Source of the DNA: Pelagibacteraceae bacterium
Lineage (GTDB): Bacteria > Pseudomonadota > Alphaproteobacteria > Pelagibacterales > Pelagibacteraceae
Reading direction: 5' to 3'
Assembly: GCA_002684895.1 (NCBI GenBank)
Contig: NYVZ01000029.1
Location: 1-23,938 of the forward strand
DNA: 23,938 nucleotides
How positions within the stretch are numbered: position 1 is the stretch's first letter; every line of letters starts with the position of its first letter. Of the stretch, positions 15,258 to 22,852 are shown piece by piece. The position numbers and the translations under genes were made by a program. A model generated the notes under the pieces. The model saw only the letters and a program-made list of their open reading frames with translations. It searched no databases and was not told the origin of the DNA.

Positions 15258-15530
15258 CTAGTCTTTATTAATCATTTTAGAGGATCTAACAACATTAAAT
15301 ATGCCTGCAACTGAGCCGATAATAAAAAAAATAATTATAAAAATTGGCGTAGTTTCAAGCCATTTATCTATATAAAAACCCATGAAGCTTGCGACAAAAA
15401 CGGCAGCAACAAATTCTGTACCCATTTTCATTGCTACACCGAGTGAACTTGCGTTTTTAACTTGTGTTTCCTTAGTTTCAATATCAGATTTAATTTTTTT
15501 TATTCTCTCTTTGATTTCTTTGGAATCCAT
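15258..15530 (-). CDS. atpI: ATP synthase accessory protein AtpI
   Basis: A 90-residue small membrane protein at the head of the F0 cluster, the usual place of AtpI, which assists c-ring assembly and possibly Mg supply. The N-terminal third is charged and helical (MDSKEIKERIKKIKSDIETK). Two hydrophobic helices follow, around residues 34-52 and 62-82, with GFYIDKWLETTPIFII between them, typical of AtpI/Atp1-like proteins ('GxxLDxxLGTxP'). It starts only 5 bases after the smc stop, so it may be expressed from the dciA-dsbA-smc transcript. Confidence 0.88.
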   Translation of the reverse strand: MDSKEIKERIKKIKSDIETKETQVKNASSLGVAMKMGTEFVAAVFVASFMGFYIDKWLETTPIFIIIFFIIGSVAGIFNVVRSSKMINKD

Positions 15531-15535
15531 TAATT

Positions 15536-17965
15536 TTAAGCAACTAGCTCTTCAGCTTTATCAAGATTTACTGCAACAAGTTGACTGACACCTCTATCTG
15601 CCATTGTAACACCATAAAGCCTATTCATTTTAGACATTGTAAGTGCATGATGAGTTATAATTAAAAATTTTGTGCTTGTTATTTTTGTTAGATCATCAAG
15701 TAAAGAATTAAATCTTGTAACATTTGCGTCATCTAATGGAGCATCTACTTCATCCAGTACGCATATCGGAGCGGGATTAATTAAGAAAACTGCGAAAATT
15801 AATGCCAATGCGGTTAGTGCCTGTTCTCCTCCAGATAACAAAGTAATTGATTGTAGCTTTTTACCAGGAGGGCTTACAAGTAATTCTAATCCAGCCTCTA
15901 ATGGGTCATCAGACTCTATCAATTCTAATCTGGCATTACCACCAGCAAATAATTTTGTGTAAACATCATTAAACTTTCTATTTACTTTATCATACGCATC
16001 TAAAAGTCTCTCACGGCCCTTTTGATTTAAGTCGTTAATGCTTGATTTTAATTTTTGTAAACCTTGGACCAAGTCCTTTCTATCTTCCATCATTTTATCA
16101 ATTTTTTCCTGCAACTCTTTAGTTTCATTATCTGCCCTTAAATTAACTGCACCTAATGAATCTCGTCCTTTTTTTAAGATATCAAGATGACTGTAGGCAT
16201 CCTCTAATTTCATCTCTTTAATATTCTCTATATTAGAAAACCCTGGTATACTCTGTAAATCTAAATTAAAATCCATTAAACTTCTTTTTTGGAAGTCTTT
16301 TATCTTTGATCGCAAATTTTCTACTATAGTTTGATGTCTTACTTTTGACTCAGTTTTTTCTAATTTGGTTTCGTTAATTTTTTTTAATTCTATATTTAAT
16401 TTGTCTATTTTGTCTTGTTTTAAAATCAAACTTGAACTTATATTTTCGATATCTTTTTCATAATTTTTTATACTTTGTTGATACGATCCCCTTTTTTCCG
16501 CTATTTGTCTTGGTCTATCATCTTCCTTTTCTAAATTGTTTTCTAAAAGTTTTAACTTTTCCTTTAATTCGTCAAGCTTATTGGATGAGTTTTCTTTTAA
16601 ATCTCTCCAATTTTTAATTTCCTTATCAATGTTGTCTAGCCTTTCCTTTCTTTTAATCGCCTCTTGTTTAACAAGGTCATATTTACCAAATCGAGAAGCA
16701 TATTTTTCTTGTTTGTCTTCAATATTTGCTAAATTTTCTTCAAATTCTTTTTTAATATCCTCATCGTTGGCATCTTCTTTATTTTTAATAATACTTATTA
16801 ATTTATTAAAAAAACTTTTTAAGCTTTCTTTAGCACTATTTAAGCTGTTAAGAGAAATTTTATAATCATCTGTGGCTTTTTTTTCTATTTCATAATAGTT
16901 TTTTTCTATTACAAGTATCTCATCTCTCTCTCCAGTTAATCTTTCCACGTTATTTGTAGAATTGGCAATTATTTCTTTTTCCCGGTTTATATCGCTGTAT
17001 GTTAGTTTTATATCTTTTTTGAGCTTTTCAATCTCTAAATTTACTCTTTCTTCATCCTTGTTAATTTGATCAAACTCAATATTTAATTTTTGTAAATTTT
17101 TAACTAATTCATTAGATTCTATAGATATAGGTTTTATTTCAGAGTTTAACTTTTCAATTTCGTTTTCATTAAAATTTATTTCAATATTAATTGCACTGAT
17201 TTCATCTTCATTCTCATTCAACTTTTCACTACTTACATTTATCTCATCTTCGACACTTGCAGCGTTTAAAAAAATTATTGCAGCTTCGTATCTTCTTATT
17301 TCATCAGAAATTTCCTTGTATTTGGATGCTTCCTCAGCTTGTTTCAAAAGATTTTTAAGTTGGTTTTCAATTTGACGCGTTACATCATCAGCTTTTTTTA
17401 AATTATTTTCTGCAGCATTTAATCTTAATTCAGCCTCGTGCCTTCTTGCGTGAAGACCTGCTATACCTGCAGCTTCTTCTAATATTGCTCTTCGATCGGT
17501 AGGTTTTGCAGTTATGAGTGCACCAACACGACCCTGACTGACCATTGATGGTGAGTGTGGTCCAGTGGACAAGTCAGCAAACAAAATTTGAACATCCTTT
17601 GCCCTGACTTCTTTACCATTGATAAAATATTTTGAGCCTTTATCCTTTTCTAATTTTCTTTTAATTTCTATTTCGGGAGTGTTTTTGTATTGCGCTATAT
17701 CTTCGTCATTTTCTAATTTAATTGAAACTTCGCAAATATTTTTAGATGGTAAATCAGATGTACCGTTAAATATTACATCCTCCATGCCTAAGCCTCTTAA
17801 GCTCTTTGCTGATGTCTCACCCATGCACCACCTTAATGCCTCAACAACATTTGATTTTCCACATCCGTTTGGACCCACTATTCCGGTTAATCCTCTTTCA
17901 ATATAAAAATTTGTTTTTTCTGCGAAAGATTTAAAACCGGATACTTCTAATTCTTTAAATTTCAT
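15536..17965 (-). CDS. smc: SMC chromosome-segregation ATPase, short form apparently lacking the hinge
   Basis: An 809-residue SMC protein, well below the usual 1,120-1,190. The head halves are intact: the N-terminal MKFKELEVSGFKSFAEKT, Walker A GPNGCGKS (31-38), Q-loop VSQGRVGAL (Q144) and RRAILEEAAGI (158-168); the C-terminal ABC signature LSGGEQ (710-715), Walker B CVLDEVDAPLDD (735-746) and switch histidine H772/H773. Between about 175 and 665 almost everything is charged coiled coil. I see no globular, glycine-rich hinge domain where the two arms should meet (about residues 380-430). SMC normally dimerises by the hinge to organise and separate the chromosome with ScpA/ScpB, which are not in the window. 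It sits after dciA- and dsbA-like genes as in other alphaproteobacteria, and 5 bases before atpI. The frame is clean, with no sign of a frameshift. Confidence 0.92.
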   Translation of the reverse strand: MKFKELEVSGFKSFAEKTNFYIERGLTGIVGPNGCGKSNVVEALRWCMGETSAKSLRGLGMEDVIFNGTSDLPSKNICEVSIKLENDEDIAQYKNTPEIEIKRKLEKDKGSKYFINGKEVRAKDVQILFADLSTGPHSPSMVSQGRVGALITAKPTDRRAILEEAAGIAGLHARRHEAELRLNAAENNLKKADDVTRQIENQLKNLLKQAEEASKYKEISDEIRRYEAAIIFLNAASVEDEINVSSEKLNENEDEISAINIEINFNENEIEKLNSEIKPISIESNELVKNLQKLNIEFDQINKDEERVNLEIEKLKKDIKLTYSDINREKEIIANSTNNVERLTGERDEILVIEKNYYEIEKKATDDYKISLNSLNSAKESLKSFFNKLISIIKNKEDANDEDIKKEFEENLANIEDKQEKYASRFGKYDLVKQEAIKRKERLDNIDKEIKNWRDLKENSSNKLDELKEKLKLLENNLEKEDDRPRQIAEKRGSYQQSIKNYEKDIENISSSLILKQDKIDKLNIELKKINETKLEKTESKVRHQTIVENLRSKIKDFQKRSLMDFNLDLQSIPGFSNIENIKEMKLEDAYSHLDILKKGRDSLGAVNLRADNETKELQEKIDKMMEDRKDLVQGLQKLKSSINDLNQKGRERLLDAYDKVNRKFNDVYTKLFAGGNARLELIESDDPLEAGLELLVSPPGKKLQSITLLSGGEQALTALALIFAVFLINPAPICVLDEVDAPLDDANVTRFNSLLDDLTKITSTKFLIITHHALTMSKMNRLYGVTMADRGVSQLVAVNLDKAEELVA

Positions 17966-17968
17966 TTT

Positions 17969-18547
17969 TTAAAGTAGCTTCTGTATATATTTTTCAACAT
18001 TTTTTAATGATCCTTTAAACTTTTTTTCATTAATTATTAATGTTGGAGTAGAATTTACATTATATTTATTTTGAGCATTGATTCTACTTTTTAAAGCCCT
18101 ATTTTCGTATGCTTTATTTTTTACGCAACTATTAAAATCTTTATCACTTAAACCTAATGATTGCGTTATTTTACTTAAGTTAGATTGCAATTCTTTTAAT
18201 GTTTCTGCATTACTCCACTCTGTTTGTTTTTTATAAATTTCATCTAAGTACAATTTTTGATCATCAATAGAAAAACATTTTTGAATTTGGGCCGCTACTA
18301 AACTACTTTGATTTAATGGATAGTCATGGAGTTCAATATAGGCAATTTTATTTTCTACATATTTTTTTATTAAATTTGGCAAAAATTTTACATGCAATTC
18401 TGCACAGTACGGACAAGTTAATGATGAATAAATTTTAATGTTTATTTTTGTGCCCTTCGATTTTGTTCCATAAGTTACCGCATGATTTTCTGCTTTGACA
18501 GAACATGTAATAAAAAAAAATATTAATATTATTTTAATTTTTTTCAT
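17969..18547 (-). CDS. DsbA-like periplasmic thiol-disulfide protein
   Basis: A 192-residue secreted thioredoxin-fold protein. Residues 1-19 are a signal peptide (MKKIKIILIFFFITCSVKA). The redox motif is CPYC at 45-48 in SSLTCPYCAELH, and the cis-proline loop is NSTPTLIIN near residue 167-175. An alpha-helical insert lies between them, as in DsbA/DsbG-type oxidoreductases of the DSBA-like thioredoxin family. It may oxidise or shuffle disulfides in exported proteins, or keep oxidase copper sites in shape; the exact role is not visible. It overlaps the dciA-like gene by 14 bases and ends 3 bases before smc. This dciA-dsbA-smc order is common in alphaproteobacteria. Confidence 0.88.
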   Translation of the reverse strand: MKKIKIILIFFFITCSVKAENHAVTYGTKSKGTKINIKIYSSLTCPYCAELHVKFLPNLIKKYVENKIAYIELHDYPLNQSSLVAAQIQKCFSIDDQKLYLDEIYKKQTEWSNAETLKELQSNLSKITQSLGLSDKDFNSCVKNKAYENRALKSRINAQNKYNVNSTPTLIINEKKFKGSLKNVEKYIQKLL

Positions 18548-18992
18548 TTTTTTCTATATGAAAATTTAAAAGTTTTTCTTTAAGTTCACTGTCATTGATT
18601 ACTTTAATCATATCTTCAGTTTTTTTGCTTAATTTTAAACTTTTTTTATTCAGTTGTGTACTGTTGATGTCCTCAATATTAATTAAAATTTTATTTACAC
18701 TTTCAAATCCATAAAAAGAGTTAATTTTTTTTATTATCTCATCTCTCGCATAGTCAACTTCAATTAAAAATTTACGCTCAACTTTTAAAAATATACACCT
18801 TTTTTTTTTGCTATATTGTTTAATTTTGATTAATTCACATTTTTTGGCCATTTCTTCGCCTAAAACCTTTTGCCAAGACTTTTTCAAACTGTCATAGTCT
18901 GTACATGGGGTATTTTTTATTAATTTCTTAACACTTTCTGGTAATAGAGATCTTATAGGTTTTAATGAACCAAATGTTCTATTTTTTTTCAT
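18534..18992 (-). CDS. DUF721 protein, DciA-like replicative helicase loader
   Basis: A 152-residue basic protein with a DUF721 domain. The recognised segment is SLKKSWQKVLGEEMAKKCELIKIKQ, then CIFLKVERKFLIEVDYARDEIIKKIN and FESVNKILI. This matches the 'W..vvG..la.hs.P..i....L.V.v.ss.wa.eL....~il..iN' pattern of the family. DUF721 proteins include DciA, which loads DnaB helicase in bacteria lacking DnaC/DnaI. The ATG at 18992 is chosen over a GTG three codons upstream (19001), because the latter overlaps the divergent mutY start. Even so the two start codons are only 3 bases apart. It heads the run into dsbA-like and smc genes. Confidence 0.8.
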   Translation of the reverse strand: MKKNRTFGSLKPIRSLLPESVKKLIKNTPCTDYDSLKKSWQKVLGEEMAKKCELIKIKQYSKKKRCIFLKVERKFLIEVDYARDEIIKKINSFYGFESVNKILINIEDINSTQLNKKSLKLSKKTEDMIKVINDSELKEKLLNFHIEKNEKN

Positions 18993-18995
18993 TTT

Positions 18996-20003
18996 ATGCA
19001 CTTATCAATATCAAAAAAAATTTTAGCTTGGTATAAAAAACATCAACGCAAGCTCCCGTGGAGAAAGTATAAGTCTCAAAAGGATAGACATTATAAAGTT
19101 TTATTGAGTGAATTTATGCTTCAGCAAACGCAGGTAAAAACAGCAATTCCTTATTTTAACAACTTCTACAAGAATATTGATTCTATTGAAAAATTGTCAA
19201 AATCATCGCAATCAAGGGTGAATAAATTATGGCAAGGATTAGGATATTACAGAAGAGCAAGGTTTTTGCTAGAAACATCTAAAATTATTTCAAAAAAATT
19301 TAATTTAAGACTGCCCAATAATTATACTGAACTAATAAAATTACCAGGTATTGGCGATTACACAGCTAAAGCCATATTAGCTATTGCATTTGATAAAAGC
19401 GAAATTGGTATCGATGGAAATGTTAGAAGGGTAATTTCAAGGTTATTTAATTTAAAAAATGAAAAAATGATACTTAGGAATGTAGAAAAACTTAAAGTCA
19501 AAAAAAATTCTAGCTCATTGATGCAAGGTATAATGGAGTTGGGAGCTTTAGTTTGCAATCCAAAAAATCCTCACTGCGCTGAATGCTGTTTAAAAAATTT
19601 ATGTAAGTTTAAAGATAAAACAAGTATTTATACAATTGAAAGACCTAAAAGAAAAATCAAAAAACTAAACGCTTGTATATATGTCAAAAATAAAAAAATT
19701 TTATTAACACGAAAAAATAAATTTGGACCTCTTAAAGGGTTTTTAAATGTACCTATTTTTGAAAATACATCTGACAATTTACAAAATGATTTGGAAAAAT
19801 TTTTTAAACAAAAGGTAAAATATACCTTTTTAAATAAATCAAAAGTATCTATATCAAATCTTAATACTGAAATAAATTGTATCAAAATATATAATTATAA
19901 GAATAGAGATAATAATTTTGTTTTTTTAACAAATAAACAGATACAGAATAATTTTAAATCTAGTTTTTTAGATAAAATTCTGAAAAGAGTAGAGGGTATT
20001 TAA
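18996..20003 (+). CDS. mutY: A/G-specific adenine glycosylase MutY
   Basis: A 335-residue DNA repair glycosylase that removes adenine paired with 8-oxoguanine. Catalytic E39 lies in SEFMLQQTQVKT. The helix-hairpin-helix is LPGIGDYTAKAI (116-127) and the catalytic D140 is in GIDGNVRRV. The 4Fe-4S cluster motif C-x6-C-x2-C-x5-C is complete (C187, C194, C197, C203). The C-terminal NUDIX-like domain that recognises 8-oxoG is degenerate but present (KILLTRKNKFGPLKGFLNVPIFE). It diverges from the dciA-like gene with a 3-base gap, and its TAA shares one base with the ATG of the monooxygenase gene. Confidence 0.96.
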   Translation: MHLSISKKILAWYKKHQRKLPWRKYKSQKDRHYKVLLSEFMLQQTQVKTAIPYFNNFYKNIDSIEKLSKSSQSRVNKLWQGLGYYRRARFLLETSKIISKKFNLRLPNNYTELIKLPGIGDYTAKAILAIAFDKSEIGIDGNVRRVISRLFNLKNEKMILRNVEKLKVKKNSSSLMQGIMELGALVCNPKNPHCAECCLKNLCKFKDKTSIYTIERPKRKIKKLNACIYVKNKKILLTRKNKFGPLKGFLNVPIFENTSDNLQNDLEKFFKQKVKYTFLNKSKVSISNLNTEINCIKIYNYKNRDNNFVFLTNKQIQNNFKSSFLDKILKRVEGI

Positions 20004-21121
20004 TGAAAAAAATAGGAATTGTAGGCGCAGGAATTTCAGGTTTAGTCTTAGCTTGTTTTTTGAAAAAAAATAAAAATTACGATATTTCTGTTTATGAAAA
20101 AGATGATATTTATTTACCGAATTCCAATGGTATACAAATTTCTCCCAATGCTCTTAGAATACTTAAAAAAATAAATTTTGATTTATTTAATCAAAAAAAA
20201 TTATGCAAAATTACAGGCCTATCCTTTTACGATTATAATTTAAATGCAAAGATTGCTAGAATGAGTTTTGATTATTTAAAGAATGATCCTTATATCACTT
20301 TAAACCGTAATGAATTAATAAATTTTTTAATAAATCAATTTTCATTAAAAGATAATATTATTATAAAAGAAGTTACAAATATTAATGACAAATCAATTTT
20401 TTTTAAAAACGATAGTGAAGAAAAATTTGATACCTTAATTGTTGCTGATGGGATATTTTCAAAACTCAGACCTGAAAAAATACAACCGGTTTATTCAGGA
20501 TATTCCGCGCTTAGAGGTGTATTTACTGATATGATACAAGTTAACGACATTGATTTATGGATGGGAAAAAACTTTCATTTAGTTAAGTATCCCATCGATC
20601 AAAATAAAAATTTTTCATTTACTTTAGTCAATAAAATGCCATTTGTTAAAGTTGTTGATGGATATGACTCAAAGTTTAAAGATATCAATAAAAATAATAA
20701 TTTTTACTTTCCTAAATTTGATAATATGACTTTTGATAATATTAAAGTAAAAATATGGCCGATATTTAAATTAAATAAAATTTTCTACGGACATAATAAT
20801 ATTTATTTTATAGGCGATAGTGCCCACGGATTTATTCCTTCTAGAGCTCAAGGAGCTGCGCAGGCTATCGAGGATTCTTATGCTTTATATAACTTTCTCA
20901 TTCAAAATGAATTTTGTACTAAGAAATTATATAAATTTAGAAAAAATAGAATAAAAAAAATAATCACTAAATCAGAAAATAATTTAACTATTTTTCATTT
21001 AAATATTTTTATTTTTAGATGGATAAGAAACTTGATAATTAAGCTAATCTGCTCGTATGAATTTTTAATCAAATTTGTTAATAGCTCTATTTTCGACTAT
21101 AAAATAAAGGAGGATTTATAA
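20003..21121 (+). CDS. FAD-dependent monooxygenase (UbiH / salicylate-hydroxylase-like)
   Basis: A 372-residue class A flavin monooxygenase. It starts with the FAD-binding Rossmann motif GIVGAGISG (G8, G10, G13) and E32 that binds the ribose. The second FAD/NADPH motif is LIVADGIFSKLR (D149, G150). The third, GD motif, is FIGDSAHGFIPSRAQGAAQAIED (D272). NGIQISPNALRIL resembles the salicylate hydroxylase/zeaxanthin epoxidase branch more than the standard UbiH/UbiF branch. Such enzymes hydroxylate aromatic or quinone-like substrates; a ubiquinone hydroxylase role is possible in an organism making ubiquinone, but is not shown. It overlaps mutY by one base and the end of convergent ccrM by 6 bases. 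Confidence 0.82.
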   Translation: MKKIGIVGAGISGLVLACFLKKNKNYDISVYEKDDIYLPNSNGIQISPNALRILKKINFDLFNQKKLCKITGLSFYDYNLNAKIARMSFDYLKNDPYITLNRNELINFLINQFSLKDNIIIKEVTNINDKSIFFKNDSEEKFDTLIVADGIFSKLRPEKIQPVYSGYSALRGVFTDMIQVNDIDLWMGKNFHLVKYPIDQNKNFSFTLVNKMPFVKVVDGYDSKFKDINKNNNFYFPKFDNMTFDNIKVKIWPIFKLNKIFYGHNNIYFIGDSAHGFIPSRAQGAAQAIEDSYALYNFLIQNEFCTKKLYKFRKNRIKKIITKSENNLTIFHLNIFIFRWIRNLIIKLICSYEFLIKFVNSSIFDYKIKEDL

Positions 21122-22177
21122 GGCCTCTCTTACTTTCCTTCTTAGAAAATCAATAGGCTCTAATTTTCCTTCGATATTAAAATGCCAATAAGACCAACCA
21201 TTACAGCTTGGCATTCCTTGTACTTGAGCTCCGACCTTATGAATTGAACCTTGTATTTTGTTACAATAAATTGATCCATCAGCCATAACTTGAGCTTTAT
21301 ATTTTTTTTTATGGTCAAATAAATTTAATCCAGGCTCAACTAGCCCCGACTCTAATAAATAACCAAACGGTATTCTTTTTTCCTTTTTTTTATCTATCAT
21401 CGGAAAATTAAAATTTGAGTCTATTTCATTAATTTTTTTAATTCGTTGTTCAGAAACTTTAAAATATTTTTTGTCTTTTTCTATACCAATAAAATTTCTA
21501 CCTAATTTTTTTGCTACCGCGCCTGTAGTTCCAGTGCCCATAAATGGATCAAGTATCAAATCATTCTTATTACTAGCGCAAATTATAATACGGTATAATA
21601 AAGCTTCTGGTTTCTGAGTTGAATGAATTTTTTTATTATTAGCAACAATTCTTTCAGAGCCGTTACAAATAGCAATATTCCAGTCAGATCTTAGTTGTTT
21701 GTCATCATTAAATGTTTTCATAGAATGATAATTAAATGTATATTTGGATTTATCAGATTTGGCAGCCCATATTAATGTTTCATGAGCATTGGTAAGCCTT
21801 GTTCCTTTAAAATTTGGCATAGGATTTTTTTTATTCCATATTACATCATTTAAAATCCAAAAATTATTATCTTGAATAATTTTCCCTACTCTGAAAATAT
21901 TATGATAACTTCCAATCACCCAGATTGATCCATTTTTTTTTAATATTCTTTTACATTCTTTTAACCATTTTTTTGAAAAGTTATCGTAATCTTTAAATGA
22001 ATTAAATTTGTCCCAATAATCATCGACTGCAGAAACTTTAGATGTATCTGGCCGTCTTAACTGACCCTTTAATTGTAGGTTATATGGCGGATCTGCAAAT
22101 ATTAAATCAACACTATCTGATTTAATGTTTTTTAGTTTAATTAAACAATCTTCATTATAAAGTTTTGCAAAAGTCAT
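21116..22177 (-). CDS. ccrM: CcrM-type adenine-specific DNA methyltransferase (GANTC)
   Basis: A 353-residue beta-class N6-adenine methyltransferase. The catalytic motif DPPY is at 29-32, just downstream of the N-terminal LYNEDCL, followed by LQLKGQLRRPDTSKVSAVDD, a CcrM-specific stretch. The cofactor motif DPFMGTGTTG is at 210-219 and NFIGIEKD follows. The C-terminal extension (about residues 265-353) is the CcrM recognition domain: GLVEPGLNLFD, VMADGSIYCNKIQGSIHKVG and PSCNGWSYWHF. In alphaproteobacteria CcrM methylates GANTC after replication and couples it to cell-cycle transcription. There is no cognate restriction enzyme next to it, consistent with an orphan enzyme. Its last 6 bases overlap the convergent monooxygenase gene; a 75-base gap with a plausible promoter lies upstream. 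Confidence 0.95.
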   Translation of the reverse strand: MTFAKLYNEDCLIKLKNIKSDSVDLIFADPPYNLQLKGQLRRPDTSKVSAVDDYWDKFNSFKDYDNFSKKWLKECKRILKKNGSIWVIGSYHNIFRVGKIIQDNNFWILNDVIWNKKNPMPNFKGTRLTNAHETLIWAAKSDKSKYTFNYHSMKTFNDDKQLRSDWNIAICNGSERIVANNKKIHSTQKPEALLYRIIICASNKNDLILDPFMGTGTTGAVAKKLGRNFIGIEKDKKYFKVSEQRIKKINEIDSNFNFPMIDKKKEKRIPFGYLLESGLVEPGLNLFDHKKKYKAQVMADGSIYCNKIQGSIHKVGAQVQGMPSCNGWSYWHFNIEGKLEPIDFLRRKVREAL

Positions 22178-22192
22178 ATTTCAACCGGAGGT

Positions 22193-22223
22193 AGAATAGA
22201 CTAAATTTAGATGTTTATGTCAA
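22193..22223 (-). promoter_or_regulatory. Candidate ccrM promoter
   Basis: Minus strand: a perfect TTGACA (22223-22218) is followed 18 bases later by CTATTC, within CTATTCT (22199-22193). The leader to the ccrM ATG at 22177 would be only about 10 bases and has no Shine-Dalgarno sequence; its CCTCC is even the reverse of one. TTGACA with CTAT-like -10 elements are known in alphaproteobacteria. This is the best-formed promoter I see in the window. Confidence 0.5.
22201..22210. promoter_or_regulatory. 10-base perfect palindrome inside the ccrM promoter spacer
   Basis: CTAAATTTAG is identical on both strands and lies between the candidate -35 and -10 of ccrM, a usual place for an operator. No protein can be named. 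In such an AT-rich sequence a 10-base palindrome can also arise by chance. Confidence 0.25.
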
Positions 22224-22252
22224 CAAACAATTTTTTTTAGTGCCTATTTGTT

Positions 22253-22852
22253 TTAATGACTCAATATTTTGTGTATTGGGGCAAACGATTTTCGATGATG
22301 TTTAGTAATCCCATGAAGCCTAATAGCTTCGATATGTTTTTTTGTTCCATACCCAGAGTTTCTTTCCCATAGATAATTAGAGTATTCTTTAGATAGATTT
22401 AACATTAAATTATCCCTATAAATTTTTGCAATAATTGATGCGGCAGCAATTGAAGGATAAATAGAATCCCCTTTGATTTTTGGAAGTATATTTTTATTAG
22501 CTTTATCGAATGACCATGGTCCATCAACGAGTATTTTATAATTAGATGGAAGCTTAAATTTATTTATAGCTCTTCTCATCGAAAGAAAAGTCGCTTGCAA
22601 AATATTAAGTTTATCTATTTCCTCAACATTTGAAATTCCAAGTTGATACTCGCATGTGTTTATTATTAAATTATATACCTCTTCTCTTTTGGATTTAGAT
22701 AATTTTTTAGAGTCATTTAATTCAGTTATATTAAAATTTTTCGATAATCGAACTGCTGCAGATACCACAGGTCCAGCCAAAGGTCCTCTACCAACTTCAT
22801 CGATACCAATTATATATTTTGAAATTTCTTTTTCTTGATTTACTTTTAACAT
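22253..22852 (-). CDS. rnhB: Ribonuclease HII
   Basis: A 199-residue RNase HII that removes single ribonucleotides and RNA primers from DNA. The signature IGIDEVGRGPLAGPVV has D18 and E19. The third and fourth metal-binding residues are D110 in ILVDGPW and D147 in SIIAKIYRD. GYGTKKHIEAIRLHGITKHHRKSF near the C-terminus is the typical family ending. The ATG at 22852 overlaps the end of the upstream glycosylase gene by 7 bases, indicating co-translation. The stop is followed by the 75-base gap before ccrM on the same strand. Confidence 0.95.
   Translation of the reverse strand: MLKVNQEKEISKYIIGIDEVGRGPLAGPVVSAAVRLSKNFNITELNDSKKLSKSKREEVYNLIINTCEYQLGISNVEEIDKLNILQATFLSMRRAINKFKLPSNYKILVDGPWSFDKANKNILPKIKGDSIYPSIAAASIIAKIYRDNLMLNLSKEYSNYLWERNSGYGTKKHIEAIRLHGITKHHRKSFAPIHKILSH

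Noticed and set aside
15672..17906. Several open frames of 60-109 codons on the plus strand inside smc
   Set aside because: They are antisense shadows of a lysine/glutamate-rich coiled-coil gene, giving Leu/Phe/Ser-rich products with no recognisable domain.
18993..19001. GTG start for the dciA-like gene at 19001
   Set aside because: It would overlap the mutY start codon on the other strand; the ATG three codons later is adequate and normal for the family.
22185..22240. Plus-strand GGAGGT followed by a 9-codon frame (ATG at 22211 to TAG at 22240) in the ccrM-rnhB gap
   Set aside because: The spacing from GGAGG to ATG is too long, the peptide is tiny and rich in Phe/Asn, and the same bases form the better minus-strand ccrM promoter.
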